This document shows, piece by piece, positions 26,920 to 34,679 of a DNA stretch of 62,065 bases. A program made the position numbers and the translations under genes. How positions within the stretch are numbered: the first letter of the stretch is position 1; every line of letters begins with the position of its first letter. The notes beneath the pieces were generated by a model. It did not search any database and was not told the origin of the DNA. It saw only the letters and a program-made list of their open reading frames with translations. Location: positions 1 to 62,065 of the forward strand of contig NZ_AOLI01000015.1 of NCBI RefSeq assembly GCF_000336955.1, in the 5' to 3' direction. Origin of the DNA: Haloferax larsenii JCM 13917 (lineage in GTDB: Archaea > Halobacteriota > Halobacteria > Halobacteriales > Haloferacaceae).

Positions 26920-27441
26920 TTAGACCACCTTGACCGTCCCGACCATCCCGTTCATCTCGTGGGGGATGCAGTAGTACTCGTAGGTGCCCTTCGTCTCGAA
27001 GGTGTGTTCGTAGGTCTCTCCGGCTTCGAGGTTGCCCTCCTCGGGATAGGCGTCTATCGCGGCCTGTTCGGAGTCGAACCCGCCGGTCGCGAAGTACGTC
27101 GCCCCGTCCGGTATCTTGTCCTCGTAGGCTGTCACCGAGTGCCCGATAGAACTCGTGTTGTCGAAGGTGACCGTCGTGCCGACGGGGACTTCGATGACCT
27201 TGGGGTCGAATCCGAGGTTCTCGGTCATGCCGACGGTGTCGGTCTGGGCAGCACCACTGCTTTCGCCGCCGCCACCGCTCGATTCTTCTGTCGTTTCAGT
27301 TCCGCCTGAGCCGCTTTCTGTGCTGGACTCTCCATCACTCGATGCCTGCGACGAGCAGCCTGCAAGCGCGAGTGTGGTCGCTGCGAAACCTGTCGCCCCG
27401 ATACGCTGCAACACGGTCCGCCGAGTATGCTTTTGAGCCAT
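26920..27441 (-). CDS. Halocyanin (single-domain type 1 copper lipoprotein) of the nos operon
   Basis: The protein has 173 residues. Tat lipoprotein signal HTRRTVLQRIGATGF leads to lipobox LAGC at about 26-29. A Ser/Gly/Glu linker (about 30-68) precedes one plastocyanin-like domain: VIEVPVGTTVTFDN, His ligand in SIGHSVTAYED, then Cys, His and Met in YEYYCIPHEMNGMVG. It is first in the nos operon and abuts nosZ, so it very likely carries electrons to NosZ. A TATA-like TAATACATA (about 27470-27478) lies about 30 bp upstream. Confidence 0.93.
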   Translation of the reverse strand: MAQKHTRRTVLQRIGATGFAATTLALAGCSSQASSDGESSTESGSGGTETTEESSGGGGESSGAAQTDTVGMTENLGFDPKVIEVPVGTTVTFDNTSSIGHSVTAYEDKIPDGATYFATGGFDSEQAAIDAYPEEGNLEAGETYEHTFETKGTYEYYCIPHEMNGMVGTVKVV

Positions 27442-27509
27442 CGTACAGATGGGCCTTTGCCGATGTGAGGTATGTATTAGAAACCCGCTTCCTAACCCTC
27501 TGGAGCGGC

Positions 27510-27523
27510 TTGAACATGTTCGG
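27510..27523 (-). promoter_or_regulatory. NarO-type palindrome upstream of the nos operon
   Basis: TTGAACATGTTCGG contains the perfect core GAACATGTTC. It lies about 70-80 bp before the halocyanin ATG and about 40 bp from the TATA-like element, the same spacing class as at nirK. The remaining gap to 27709 holds no gene that I can see. Confidence 0.7.
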
Positions 27524-27709
27524 ATTGCACGGCCGTGTCTGTATTTTGAGTGATGTATCGGTGGGTGTACTTTGGTAACTCCAGACTACTGTGGTCGTGA
27601 CTTGGTCGCTACTCCACCAAGCTGGACTACAAATAAATGATAGAGAAAACAGGCCTTAGCGTCCTTTTCCTGGGACTGTCGGTATCGAACTTTTCAGCCC
27701 GCCACTGAA

Positions 27710-28903
27710 TCAGAGATTACCATTGATTATCTCCGCGACCCGCTGTCGGTCGAATAGCTGCTCCTCCTCAGGAACGTCGTAGATCGAACCCGGCCACTCA
27801 CCGTACTCCTCGGGATACAGTTGCTTTGCGAGTGCCTCCGTCGAGAACAGGTCGATAATCGGCCCCATGTACTGTCCACCAGTTCTGACGAAGTTTCCGT
27901 TCTGTACGGCACTCAGTTTACTCAGCGTCTCGTGGTTCTGGGCTGCCTTGATTGTCTTCTGGAACTGCGCGTCGTCGATGTACGAGAGGTACCCAATCGT
28001 CCCAATGTAGTCAGGGTCGACTTCGAGGAGCTTCTCGTAGCCGATTGGCTTGAACGGGACGTACTCTTCGCCCTCGAAGGCGTTGCCGACGCCGAGCATT
28101 CGGAAACTCCGCGTGTCGTTCCGGGCCGCATCGATGTTCGCAGCGAAGAACTTCCCGGACTCTGGCTTGAAGCCGAAGTTGAACGCGGCGACGGTCGGCG
28201 CGTCGTCCCCCGAGACGGGAACGCGAGATTTGATATCGGCGTAGAATGACTCCTTGAGGTCGACCCATGCCTCGTACTGGGCTTGGCGCTGGAAGATTTG
28301 TGCAGTTTTTTCGAATGCTTCGTAGAGTGTGTAGTGGGGTTCGCGTCCGCCGAACGGGAACCGGATTAGCGACCCGAGGATTGGACCGATTCTCGATTCG
28401 ATTTCTTCGAGGTCCTTGTCTTCCCATCCCGAGTACTTCTTCAACATACGCGGGTCCATGAGGTGCACGTCGGCATCCACGTCGTAGAACACCTCCTTGT
28501 CGTACTTTGATTCGGCTGATTCACCGAGTGATCGGACGGCGTCGGCGTCGAACTCGACACCTGGGAGCGCATCGTAGTATTTCAGCGGAAGGCGGTCGAA
28601 GGCGGCAACGGCTGTCGGCTGGATGCCGAACCCCATTGCGATGTCCATCCACGCTCCGGGGATGCTCGCGTACGTTTCGGGAACGTCCTCGAATGTGTGG
28701 TTTCCAGCAGGTTTGACCATCACATCGTACGGCGTCTGTTCGTCGGTCGTCTGTGGAGTCGTCGTGTCGTTCGCCTCTGTTGAAGCCGCATCGGGACTCT
28801 CACTGATACACCCGGCGAGTAGACCTCCCCCGAGGATAGCACTGCCGCCCTTGAGTGTCTCTCTCCGGGTCGGAATTTCGTGAACGTTGGTCTTGGCATC
28901 CAT
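27710..28903 (-). CDS. ABC transporter substrate-binding lipoprotein, iron/siderophore type
   Basis: The protein has 397 residues. Tat lipoprotein signal TRRETLKGGSAILGGG, lipobox LLAGC at about 28-32, then a Thr/Ala linker. The mature part has the bilobed, single-helix-linked layout of periplasmic metal or siderophore binders (FepB/BtuF-like), with VPETYASIPGAWMDIAMGFG and later VDPDYIGTIGYL. No permease or ATPase gene is adjacent. A TTTTAGGC-type palindrome sits between its TATA and start codon, which points to repression by a DtxR/IdeR-like metal regulator and to iron (or manganese) as the relevant metal. Confidence 0.85.
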   Translation of the reverse strand: MDAKTNVHEIPTRRETLKGGSAILGGGLLAGCISESPDAASTEANDTTTPQTTDEQTPYDVMVKPAGNHTFEDVPETYASIPGAWMDIAMGFGIQPTAVAAFDRLPLKYYDALPGVEFDADAVRSLGESAESKYDKEVFYDVDADVHLMDPRMLKKYSGWEDKDLEEIESRIGPILGSLIRFPFGGREPHYTLYEAFEKTAQIFQRQAQYEAWVDLKESFYADIKSRVPVSGDDAPTVAAFNFGFKPESGKFFAANIDAARNDTRSFRMLGVGNAFEGEEYVPFKPIGYEKLLEVDPDYIGTIGYLSYIDDAQFQKTIKAAQNHETLSKLSAVQNGNFVRTGGQYMGPIIDLFSTEALAKQLYPEEYGEWPGSIYDVPEEEQLFDRQRVAEIINGNL

Positions 28904-28905
28904 GT

Positions 28906-28923
28906 TTTTAGGCCAGCCTAAAA
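28906..28923 (-). promoter_or_regulatory. DtxR/IdeR-like operator overlapping the promoter of the substrate-binding protein gene
   Basis: TTTTAGGCCAGCCTAAAA has two perfect 8-bp arms around CA. It begins three bases upstream of the ATG at 28903. A TATA-like GTTATAG (minus strand, 28926-28932) lies about 26 bp before the ATG, so the message is probably leaderless and a bound repressor would cover the start site. Confidence 0.8.
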
Positions 28924-29062
28924 CACTATAACTGTTTCCCTCTCACCGTAGAATGGTCATGAGACGACCACCGAGAGGCTAATCCACTCGGGACATCTGC
29001 GTATTACTGGCGACTACTCCGAGACACTATCTCAGGTGCTGCCTCGGCGTTTGCCGCGGACG

Positions 29063-29989
29063 CTACTCACTGTCTTTCCTCCTTTGCTCTACGTGTTCGT
29101 CCACGTACTCTAGCAATCGGTCGTCGTCGATGACTTCGAGGAGGAACTTCTCATCGAGCTGGGCCGCGAGCCGTCGGTGAGCACGTTCTCGTCTGCGCTC
29201 GATTTCCGATGCTTCGAGGTGAGCGGACTTCACGAACTCGATTTCCTGCTCCCGGACGTGTTCGAGCCGCTCCTGTTTGATATCGTGGTCGTTAGGGAGT
29301 CTGTGGTCGGCGAATCGCTGTTGCCAAACCTCCTCGTCGTCCCAGTCGTAGTTGAGACTTGCGCGACGCCGCATCCAGTCGTAGTGAGGTGCGGCCTCCT
29401 CCCAGTAGCCTTCGTCACGGCGGATGTTCGCGACCAGCTCACGTCCGACGGCCATTCCATGTCCTGCAGCGATGAGTACCTGCTCACCGTACCCAGCCAG
29501 CGCACCAGCAACGTACAGCCCCTCGATAGGTGTCCGGCCATCGGCGTCAGCGTATTCGCGGTCGAACTCTTCGTGTACTTCGCCGTGGTGCTCGTGGGTG
29601 TCGAACATCTTCTCGTCACTGTCGAGTCCGCGGAGGTACTCACCATCGTAGGTTGTCGCCGCCACAACTCGCGGAGCCTGCACGGACTGTCCATCTTGGG
29701 TTCGGACGCGGAAGCTACCGTCATCCGTTCGGGTAACGGACTCGACCATATCAGAAACCATCTCACACCCCACGTCGGCGACGTGGGCATGCATGAGTTC
29801 GTAGAACGTCTGGATGTCGATACCCGCAGGGAACCCTAAGTAATTCTCCAAGAAAGCACACCTGCGCAGCGACGAGTTACCCCGGTCGAAGATTACGACG
29901 TTGAGCCCGTACCGTGCTGTACATATCCCCACAGCACAGCCAGCAGGGCCACCACCAACGACGACGACGTCATAGTTGGATTTCGACAT
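29063..29989 (-). CDS. FAD-dependent oxidoreductase, metal-regulated paralogue
   Basis: The protein has 308 residues. The dinucleotide motif is VVVGGGPAGCAVG, followed by the block RRCAFLENYLGFPAGI shared with the protein at 277-1005. A second FAD motif is IEGLYVAGALAGYGEQVLIAAGHG. The C-terminal 100 residues are charged and helical, with no counterpart in the shorter paralogue. No CxxC pair is present. It lies 159 bp upstream of the iron-type binding-protein gene on the same strand, and both are preceded by the same operator type. A reductive step in iron or xenosiderophore use is a reasonable inference. Confidence 0.8.
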   Translation of the reverse strand: MSKSNYDVVVVGGGPAGCAVGICTARYGLNVVIFDRGNSSLRRCAFLENYLGFPAGIDIQTFYELMHAHVADVGCEMVSDMVESVTRTDDGSFRVRTQDGQSVQAPRVVAATTYDGEYLRGLDSDEKMFDTHEHHGEVHEEFDREYADADGRTPIEGLYVAGALAGYGEQVLIAAGHGMAVGRELVANIRRDEGYWEEAAPHYDWMRRRASLNYDWDDEEVWQQRFADHRLPNDHDIKQERLEHVREQEIEFVKSAHLEASEIERRRERAHRRLAAQLDEKFLLEVIDDDRLLEYVDEHVEQRRKDSE

Positions 29990-30064
29990 TTAGATACTGC
30001 CGTTTGACCGGGAAAATACACTGTCTCTCGCAAACGCTGTGCACGCAGTGTCGTGGTTGGACAT
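29990..30064 (-). CDS. Possible leaderless 24-codon upstream ORF
   Basis: An ATG at 30064 opens a 24-codon frame (MSNHDTACTAFARDSV and 8 more) whose TAA directly abuts, in frame, the ATG of the FAD gene. The predicted transcription start lies next to this ATG, because the TATA-like CATTAATG at 30089-30096 is about 28 bp upstream. It may be a short translated leader that couples translation, or chance. No similarity is recognised. Confidence 0.35.
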   Translation of the reverse strand: MSNHDTACTAFARDSVFSRSNGSI

Positions 30065-30068
30065 TGTC

Positions 30069-30084
30069 TTTAGGCTAGCCTAAA
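30069..30084 (-). promoter_or_regulatory. DtxR/IdeR-like operator upstream of the FAD oxidoreductase
   Basis: TTTAGGCTAGCCTAAA is a perfect 16-bp palindrome, close to the classic DtxR/IdeR core TTAGG-TAGCCTAA. It lies between the TATA-like CATTAATG (30089-30096) and the predicted transcription start near 30064, the same arrangement as at 28906-28923. Confidence 0.85.
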
Positions 30085-30196
30085 ACAGCATTAATGATTC
30101 GGTTCATGCCAACTCGACGCTAGTCTAGTGGGAGAGGCGTGAAAAAATAGGATTCACCGGAGTCAATGACGAAGAGTGAGAGAGACAGTCGAGAAC

Positions 30197-30637
30197 CTAG
30201 CAGTTCGGTACTGGCTTCGCAAAGACCCCGATTGACTCGTCTGTTCGAATTGCGAATGTGAGCAGCATACAACTGAGGTCCGTTTTGTCTTGATACGATT
30301 CCAACTCGCCTACTGAGGTTTCCACAGTTTCAATCTGGCTTACTGCAAGCTTGATTTCGTAGTCTCTCGGCTCGTTCATCCACGGTGCTTCGATAGTCGT
30401 GATTCCACCATTGCTCCCGTCCGACTGTGGGACTGTCCCTTCGTCTTCGAACACTTGCTCCCCAGCAGCGACAACCGAAATTTCGTAATCATACGGTTCT
30501 TCTTTGAAATTAATAATGTCTATCGACTGTACCTTTGGCAAGCTAGTGGATAATGGGTTACTGTTGGTGGTGCAGCCACAAACCGATGCAAGTGCGGAGA
30601 CTGAAAACCATCGTAAGAGTTCTCGTCGGTTGACCAT
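30197..30637 (-). CDS. Small Tat lipoprotein, unknown function
   Basis: The protein has 146 residues: NRRELLRWFSVSAL with lipobox SVCGC at about residues 18-22. The mature part has alternating beta-strand character (YDYEISVVAAGEQVFEDEG, PRDYEIKLAVSQIETVE), suggesting an Ig-like fold. Layout and length resemble the lipoprotein at 60158-60562, although identity is low. It is the first gene of a lower-GC accessory stretch. Confidence 0.72.
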   Translation of the reverse strand: MVNRRELLRWFSVSALASVCGCTTNSNPLSTSLPKVQSIDIINFKEEPYDYEISVVAAGEQVFEDEGTVPQSDGSNGGITTIEAPWMNEPRDYEIKLAVSQIETVETSVGELESYQDKTDLSCMLLTFAIRTDESIGVFAKPVPNC

Positions 30638-31008
30638 CGCTATTGTGTTGGTGATATCACAGTATGTCTGGCTCTGTTGAAAATTTCAGGGATTGACAGG
30701 ATTGGCGTGACCGATTCAGAGGCTAAGTTCAGCACGTCGAATCCGTTTATTTCAGGCACGAATTTTAGAACTATCTGTTAGGAAGTTGGTGCGTATAGAC
30801 CAGCAACGCTAAGCGTTTAGAATACTCTGTGAGTTCTCTATATCGTTTTTCGACACTGCTCTGTCGATGATGAGCGGTTGAGATTGAGAGTTACCGAGTC
30901 AGAATCTCGGTGATTACCCACGAAATCGTCCCAAGGTACCCCCGATGATGCATCGTTTTGTGGTAGTGGTTGGCAAAGGGTGACTGGCGGGGGTGTGAGA
31001 AGAATTGG
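30638..31008. other. Intergenic region, no gene seen
   Basis: This 371-bp, AT-richer stretch has no convincing coding frame. The sequence GGCTCTGTTGAAAATTTCAGGG near 30670 is like the terminal bases of some haloarchaeal insertion sequences, but no matching opposite end is found, so it is at best a remnant. Confidence 0.4.
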
Positions 31009-31572
31009 CTACTGGTCGTTTTCGTCGCTGGGATTGCGAGCACCCTCTACCCACGCTGCAGCTTGCCGCTGCTTCGGCGTAAGACCCTCAAACTGGTACG
31101 ATACGTACGACCCGATAGCGAGGGCGTTGTTCAGGAATAGCGACTGCGGTACGTCAACGTTGATGTCGTCGTGGGTGGTGGTCGTTGCTTTCTCGCCCCT
31201 CGGTACCGGCGGTGTTGGTGACGTTCTAGTGCGTGCGCGAGTGCTGACTGTTGAGGCGGCTATGGCAGAGGTGAAGGCTTCGTCAGGCAGGTCACCGCAC
31301 ACCATCTCTGCGAGCATTTGCGATATCTCCTGTAACGGTTCCGCGATTGCTTGCACCTGCTGTCGGTGGAAATCCTGCATCGGTTTCAAGAGCGCTTTCG
31401 CCTGTTCCCGCTGCATCTCTCGCACCGGATCAAATATGTCGTCGAGGTTGGGGGCGATTAGCTCGGCAGCGTTTGGGAAATCGCCGCTGAACGTTAAGTC
31501 AGCGTCTGCCGATTCGATTGCCTCAACGAGTTCTTCGGCGGTAACCTCGTCGGCTGGGTGGTCGTCCGGCAT
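31009..31572 (-). CDS. Acidic protein of unknown function
   Basis: The protein has 187 residues with strongly acidic composition, which favours this strand over the Ser/Cys-rich opposite frame. The N-terminal half is helical (VTAEELVEAIESADADL, then MQREQAKALLKPMQDFHRQQ). A Thr/Arg/Pro linker follows (about 125-150), and the C-terminus has LTPKQRQAAAWVEGA. No known domain is recognised. Neighbours are other orphan genes, suggesting acquired DNA. Confidence 0.55.
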   Translation of the reverse strand: MPDDHPADEVTAEELVEAIESADADLTFSGDFPNAAELIAPNLDDIFDPVREMQREQAKALLKPMQDFHRQQVQAIAEPLQEISQMLAEMVCGDLPDEAFTSAIAASTVSTRARTRTSPTPPVPRGEKATTTTHDDINVDVPQSLFLNNALAIGSYVSYQFEGLTPKQRQAAAWVEGARNPSDENDQ

Positions 31573-31697
31573 TTCATTTCCACGATGCGTGCAACTATAC
31601 TTAAACTCGCGTCCACAGACAGTGAATTCGACCCGCTAAACCTACCTAAACACTCGTTTCACCCTCTCAATAGCCATGGTTTTTTATAGAAGTTCAA

Positions 31698-32216
31698 TCA
31701 ACCATCTCGCCACGTCTTGTGCCAGTCCGCACTGTATTCCACAGGCTTTGTCGGTACTTCATCTGACACGTGGTTTAACATGCCAATGCAGTTCGCGTCT
31801 CTGAAATAGACAGTAACGATAGAGCCGATTTCGGTACTGTAGCTTTCCGATGCGATGTCGAGGTTTTCAGCGCCAGCTCCATCAGAGTCATATTCGCGCA
31901 TGTCCTGATAGGCTGTCGTTGCGTTCTCGACAGAGTCGAAAACAGTAACGTGGGTGTTTACTGCTTGACCGCCATCGCCGGAGTGGAACCCGGTTGTTGC
32001 GGTTTCTCCGTCAAGTTCCATCGGGTGCATGCCGTTCCCGCCGTCGGGGTTTTGAGTCCAGTCGTCGCCGAAGAAACTGGGGGCTGGTAGCAGGCCCTTG
32101 GGTGACTGGTCTATGGGGTTGTCGTTGTCGCCTTGCATGCTCGGTCCGCCTGAACAGCCAGCGAGAACGGTTAATCCTGCTGCGGTGGTGGCTGTGAGGA
32201 AGTGTCGTCGTTTCAT
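31698..32216 (-). CDS. Tat lipoprotein, unknown function
   Basis: The protein has 172 residues: KRRHFLTATTAAGLTVLAGC gives a twin-arginine signal and lipobox. The mature part has beta-strand character with ATTGFHSGDGGQAVNTHV and ENATTAYQDMREYDSDGAG. It resembles haloarchaeal surface lipoproteins of unknown role. The closely spaced genes on both sides are on the same strand but are not clearly co-transcribed. Confidence 0.72.
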   Translation of the reverse strand: MKRRHFLTATTAAGLTVLAGCSGGPSMQGDNDNPIDQSPKGLLPAPSFFGDDWTQNPDGGNGMHPMELDGETATTGFHSGDGGQAVNTHVTVFDSVENATTAYQDMREYDSDGAGAENLDIASESYSTEIGSIVTVYFRDANCIGMLNHVSDEVPTKPVEYSADWHKTWRDG

Positions 32217-32303
32217 ATCGTTACCAACTCAGAGCTTCTGTTAAAGTGTTGACTGTTGGACGATTCGGTTCGCCTGAGAGATAGAGAGGGCGTTTCGTGA
32301 GCT

Positions 32304-32558
32304 TCACCGGCGTTCTTCGAAGAACTCCGCGGCGCAGTGCCGGCACAGTTCTCGGTACCCAATCGCGGGAAAGGCAGTGACAGGTTCGCGACGCCAGTTC
32401 TTCCCTTTCGTGTACCCGCACAGCGGGTCGGTTGTATCACCGTCGGGGATGTGTAGTAGGGTTGGAGAGCCGCTGGTGCTGTGTGTGAACTCCTCTATTT
32501 CGTCTCGGATTTCTCGTTCTTCCTCTTCGGTCGCTAGCTTCTTTTCAGAATCATTCAT
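32304..32558 (-). CDS. Small protein with Cys/His cluster
   Basis: The protein has 84 residues. The N-terminus is a charged helix (KKLATEEEEREIRDEIEE). The C-terminal half has LCGYTKGKNWRRE and later YRELCRHCAAEF, giving C..CxxHC-type spacing that could bind zinc. I have seen such proteins in halovirus-like and accessory regions, but this one is not recognised. Confidence 0.5.
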   Translation of the reverse strand: MNDSEKKLATEEEEREIRDEIEEFTHSTSGSPTLLHIPDGDTTDPLCGYTKGKNWRREPVTAFPAIGYRELCRHCAAEFFEERR

Positions 32559-32846
32559 ATGAAAGTATACGAACCAGCGACGTTTAACGGGTGGGGTAGT
32601 GCGGAGTGTTCCAACGAGTTCTACCGGGTTGGCAGAGAGAGCATCGCTTCAAACGTGAGTGAGATGGAGCCCGCTTCAGAGGTCGAAGTTGCGCATCGCG
32701 TCGATAATGTTGTCCTCGGTCGGGACATTCAGGTAGGACCAGTCGCGCCCTCTGCTGCGTAGCCGTTCTGTATTCAGCAACAGAACTATCTTCATATCAC
32801 TGAGTATTAGATGAAACAAAAAGTTAGATAGAACGTTCGCAGTGGG

Positions 32847-33479
32847 TTATTCTGGAGTTTCTGACGGGTACCGTTCATCAACATCATTGCGAGCAATCCA
32901 GAATTGGTTTTTGATTAGCTCGTCGTCAATACGCACCATTTGGGTTGTCGGAATCCACACGGGGCCATATGACGTTCTGAATTGAACTGTTCCTGAGACG
33001 TAGATTGAGAATGAATCGCGTCGTCGGTAGATGTACGGAGGCGACGTCAGTCGAACACGGAATGCTTCGGTTTCGGATTTCTCGGAGATGAACGGATTCA
33101 CGATAAATCGCGGATTCTCCATCCCTATGTCGTCCAACCATTGAACGTGCCCAAGTGCGTCGCCGTCCTTGTTGACTCCGACTCGGAGGTCTATCCCAGA
33201 TACTTCAAGAGTGTCTGCGCTGAGGTTGTCTACTGGGATTTTGAATACCATTTCTGCGGGCGTCGGCATTGTATCGACTTTAACTGTGATTTCTGCATCG
33301 TCCATCGATGCTTTATCAGCGACAGTCACATCTTCCCCGATACGTTCAGCAATCCACCGTTTTACAGGCGGAATTGCACGGATGAGTAGCCTTAGGAAAG
33401 GCACCTCTTCCGCGAGCCACCAAAGGAAGGAAGATGCGTAGTGGGTGATTAGGTCGCGGAGGACTCTCAGGCGAGACAT
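32847..33479 (-). CDS. Conserved hypothetical protein with one membrane-proximal helix
   Basis: The protein has 210 residues. The start MSRLRVLRDLITHYASSFL is followed by a hydrophobic, amphipathic stretch to about residue 45. Residues 55-205 appear as a beta sandwich (AEMVFKIPVDNLSADTLEV, DSFSIYVSGTVQFRTSYG) with LEA-14-like spacing. A TATA-like TTTAATC (33504-33510) lies about 28 bp before the ATG, consistent with a leaderless message. Role unknown. Confidence 0.6.
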   Translation of the reverse strand: MSRLRVLRDLITHYASSFLWWLAEEVPFLRLLIRAIPPVKRWIAERIGEDVTVADKASMDDAEITVKVDTMPTPAEMVFKIPVDNLSADTLEVSGIDLRVGVNKDGDALGHVQWLDDIGMENPRFIVNPFISEKSETEAFRVRLTSPPYIYRRRDSFSIYVSGTVQFRTSYGPVWIPTTQMVRIDDELIKNQFWIARNDVDERYPSETPE

Positions 33480-33770
33480 GGTTGGTGAAGGAACACATTG
33501 CGATTAAATCCAGCGTTCAGATGGATTGTGCTGAGGGTAACTCGGTGTTGGTGGGTTCTTCATCTGTATCTATCGTTCTGAGCCACCACCAGATGACGAC
33601 CGGTCAGTGTCCGACTCGCGCCCTCTATTCAGCACGGCCTCAACAACCTATCAGAGGTTGGAATATTCAACAGAGCCGAACATTTCTATTCACTTCATAA
33701 TTTGTCTATCGGGCGGCTCGCAACACCTCACTCGTTGCTCACCCACTGTTTTCCCGCCGACAGAACTGTT
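33480..33770. other. Intergenic region at the end of the accessory stretch
   Basis: No gene is visible between the leftward gene ending upstream at 33479 and the NarO-type box at 33771. The stretch includes a half box CCGAACAT at 33676-33683 without its second arm. Confidence 0.45.
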
Positions 33771-33784
33771 CCGAACATCTTCGG
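33771..33784 (+). promoter_or_regulatory. NarO-type palindrome before the small membrane-protein gene
   Basis: CCGAACATCTTCGG has perfect CCGAA/TTCGG arms with a CATC-type centre. A TATA-like GCATAGT follows about 17 bp on. Downstream are a small ORF at 33876 and the DUF7521-like gene at 34019. Confidence 0.6.
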
Positions 33785-33875
33785 GAGAGTGCATAGTGCT
33801 TCGTCGGAACTCAACGAAGACGAGAGACGTGACGCCGCAACCGCCGGTGGAACGTCGGGAAAGCGGACCAGAACC

Positions 33876-34022
33876 ATGACACCAGATATACAACCAAAAC
33901 AGGGTGATAGAGGTGCAAAGCAGCCGAGAATCAGCGTCGGCGTGGCGGGACCCGACCCTGACCTCGACACCGCGAGACCGAGACAGACACGCGACCGCCG
34001 CACGGTTCCGAGCAGACGATGA
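33876..34022 (+). CDS. Possible small ORF coupled to the DUF7521-like gene
   Basis: This 48-codon frame (MTPDIQPKQGDRGAKQPRIS onward) ends in TGA overlapping the next ATG (ATGA at 34019-34022). The frame stays open back to at least 33789 with a GTG. The Arg/Pro-rich tail is unlike the acidic neighbours. In other haloarchaea a winged-helix regulator often precedes a DUF7521 gene, so this may be the worn-down end of one. Evidence is weak. Confidence 0.35.
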   Translation: MTPDIQPKQGDRGAKQPRISVGVAGPDPDLDTARPRQTRDRRTVPSRR

Positions 34023-34300
34023 ATGGACTCACCGCTCTCGTCGTCGGCATGAAGACGGCGACGCTCCTGTTCGGTGGTCTCGTGACGCTCGTGACCTTCC
34101 GCGCTTACAGACACCGACAGACGCACGCGCTTCGGTCGTTGTGTGTCGGTTTCGCGCTCATCACCCTCGGTTCGTTGGTCGCGGGCATCGTCCACCAACT
34201 CACGCCGCTTTCGTACGACTACGCCCTCGTCGCCGAGAGTTCGCTCACTGTCGGCGGATTCGCCGTCATCGCGCACTCGTTGTACACCGACAACACCTGA
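34019..34300 (+). CDS. Small three-helix membrane protein (DUF7521-like)
   Basis: The protein has 93 residues with three hydrophobic segments: about 4-24 (VVGMKTATLLFGGLVTLVTF), 40-60 and 70-88. This is the size and layout of haloarchaeal DUF7521 proteins, function unknown. It lies in a run of genes headed by NarO-type boxes, so it may be made during denitrification. Confidence 0.72.
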   Translation: MNGLTALVVGMKTATLLFGGLVTLVTFRAYRHRQTHALRSLCVGFALITLGSLVAGIVHQLTPLSYDYALVAESSLTVGGFAVIAHSLYTDNT

Positions 34301-34316
34301 CCCCGCGAAAACCACT

Positions 34317-34330
34317 CCGAACATCATCGG
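34317..34330 (+). promoter_or_regulatory. NarO-type palindrome before the first DUF2249 gene
   Basis: CCGAACATCATCGG lies 38 bp before the ATG at 34368. A TATA-like AGTTATCTT (34341-34349) follows about 21 bp from the box centre and about 24 bp before the ATG, indicating a leaderless message. Confidence 0.7.
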
Positions 34331-34367
34331 GACAACGGACAGTTATCTTGCTTGCGATGTGTGTACT

Positions 34368-34604
34368 ATGAGTAAGATGGACCCGGACCACACCGTAGAA
34401 ACCCTCGACGCCCGAGAAATCGACGGGGAACCGTTCAGCGACATCATGAGTGCACTCGACGGGTTGGGAGGTGAGGAGTCCGTCCTCCTCGTCAATAGCT
34501 TCGAACCCGTGCCGCTCTACGACGTGCTCGACGCCCGCGGGTTCGACTACGAGACGTCGCAGGTCGCCGACGACGAGTGGCACGTCACAATCACGCCGCA
34601 GTGA
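34368..34604 (+). CDS. DUF2249 domain protein
   Basis: 78 residues from the ATG at 34368 (MSKMDPDHTVETLDAREIDG). A DUF2249 domain covers nearly the whole protein: TLDAREIDGEPF, ESVLLVNSFEPVPLYDVLDARGF and DEWHVTIT. DUF2249 has a TusA/SirA-like fold and is often found next to denitrification and NO-related genes. Its biochemical role is not settled. A second copy follows at 34680, and a third DUF2249-like domain is fused to Mrp at 37519-38799. Confidence 0.82.
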   Translation: MSKMDPDHTVETLDAREIDGEPFSDIMSALDGLGGEESVLLVNSFEPVPLYDVLDARGFDYETSQVADDEWHVTITPQ

Positions 34605-34626
34605 TTCGCACGCGAGTCTGTCCCCG

Positions 34627-34640
34627 CTGAACATATTCGG
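34627..34640 (+). promoter_or_regulatory. NarO-type palindrome before the second DUF2249 gene
   Basis: CTGAACATATTCGG lies 40 bp before the ATG at 34680. A weak TATA-like CAATACC follows about 13 bp from its centre. Having its own box means the second gene can be expressed independently of the first. Confidence 0.65.
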
Positions 34641-34679
34641 GGCAATACCCTCACGGTCTGGGCCGAAACGAACGACCGC

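Noticed and set aside
30661..30700. GGCTCTGTTGAAAAT sequence like an insertion-sequence end
   Set aside because: No matching opposite terminus, target duplication or transposase nearby.
30980..31639. A 219-codon plus-strand frame opposite 31009-31572
   Set aside because: Ser/Cys-rich composition unlike haloarchaeal proteins; the minus-strand product is acidic as expected.
32559..32762. A 67-codon plus-strand frame
   Set aside because: Short, no motif and no clear promoter; too weak to call.
33676..33683. Half box CCGAACAT
   Set aside because: The second arm is missing and a full box lies 95 bp downstream.
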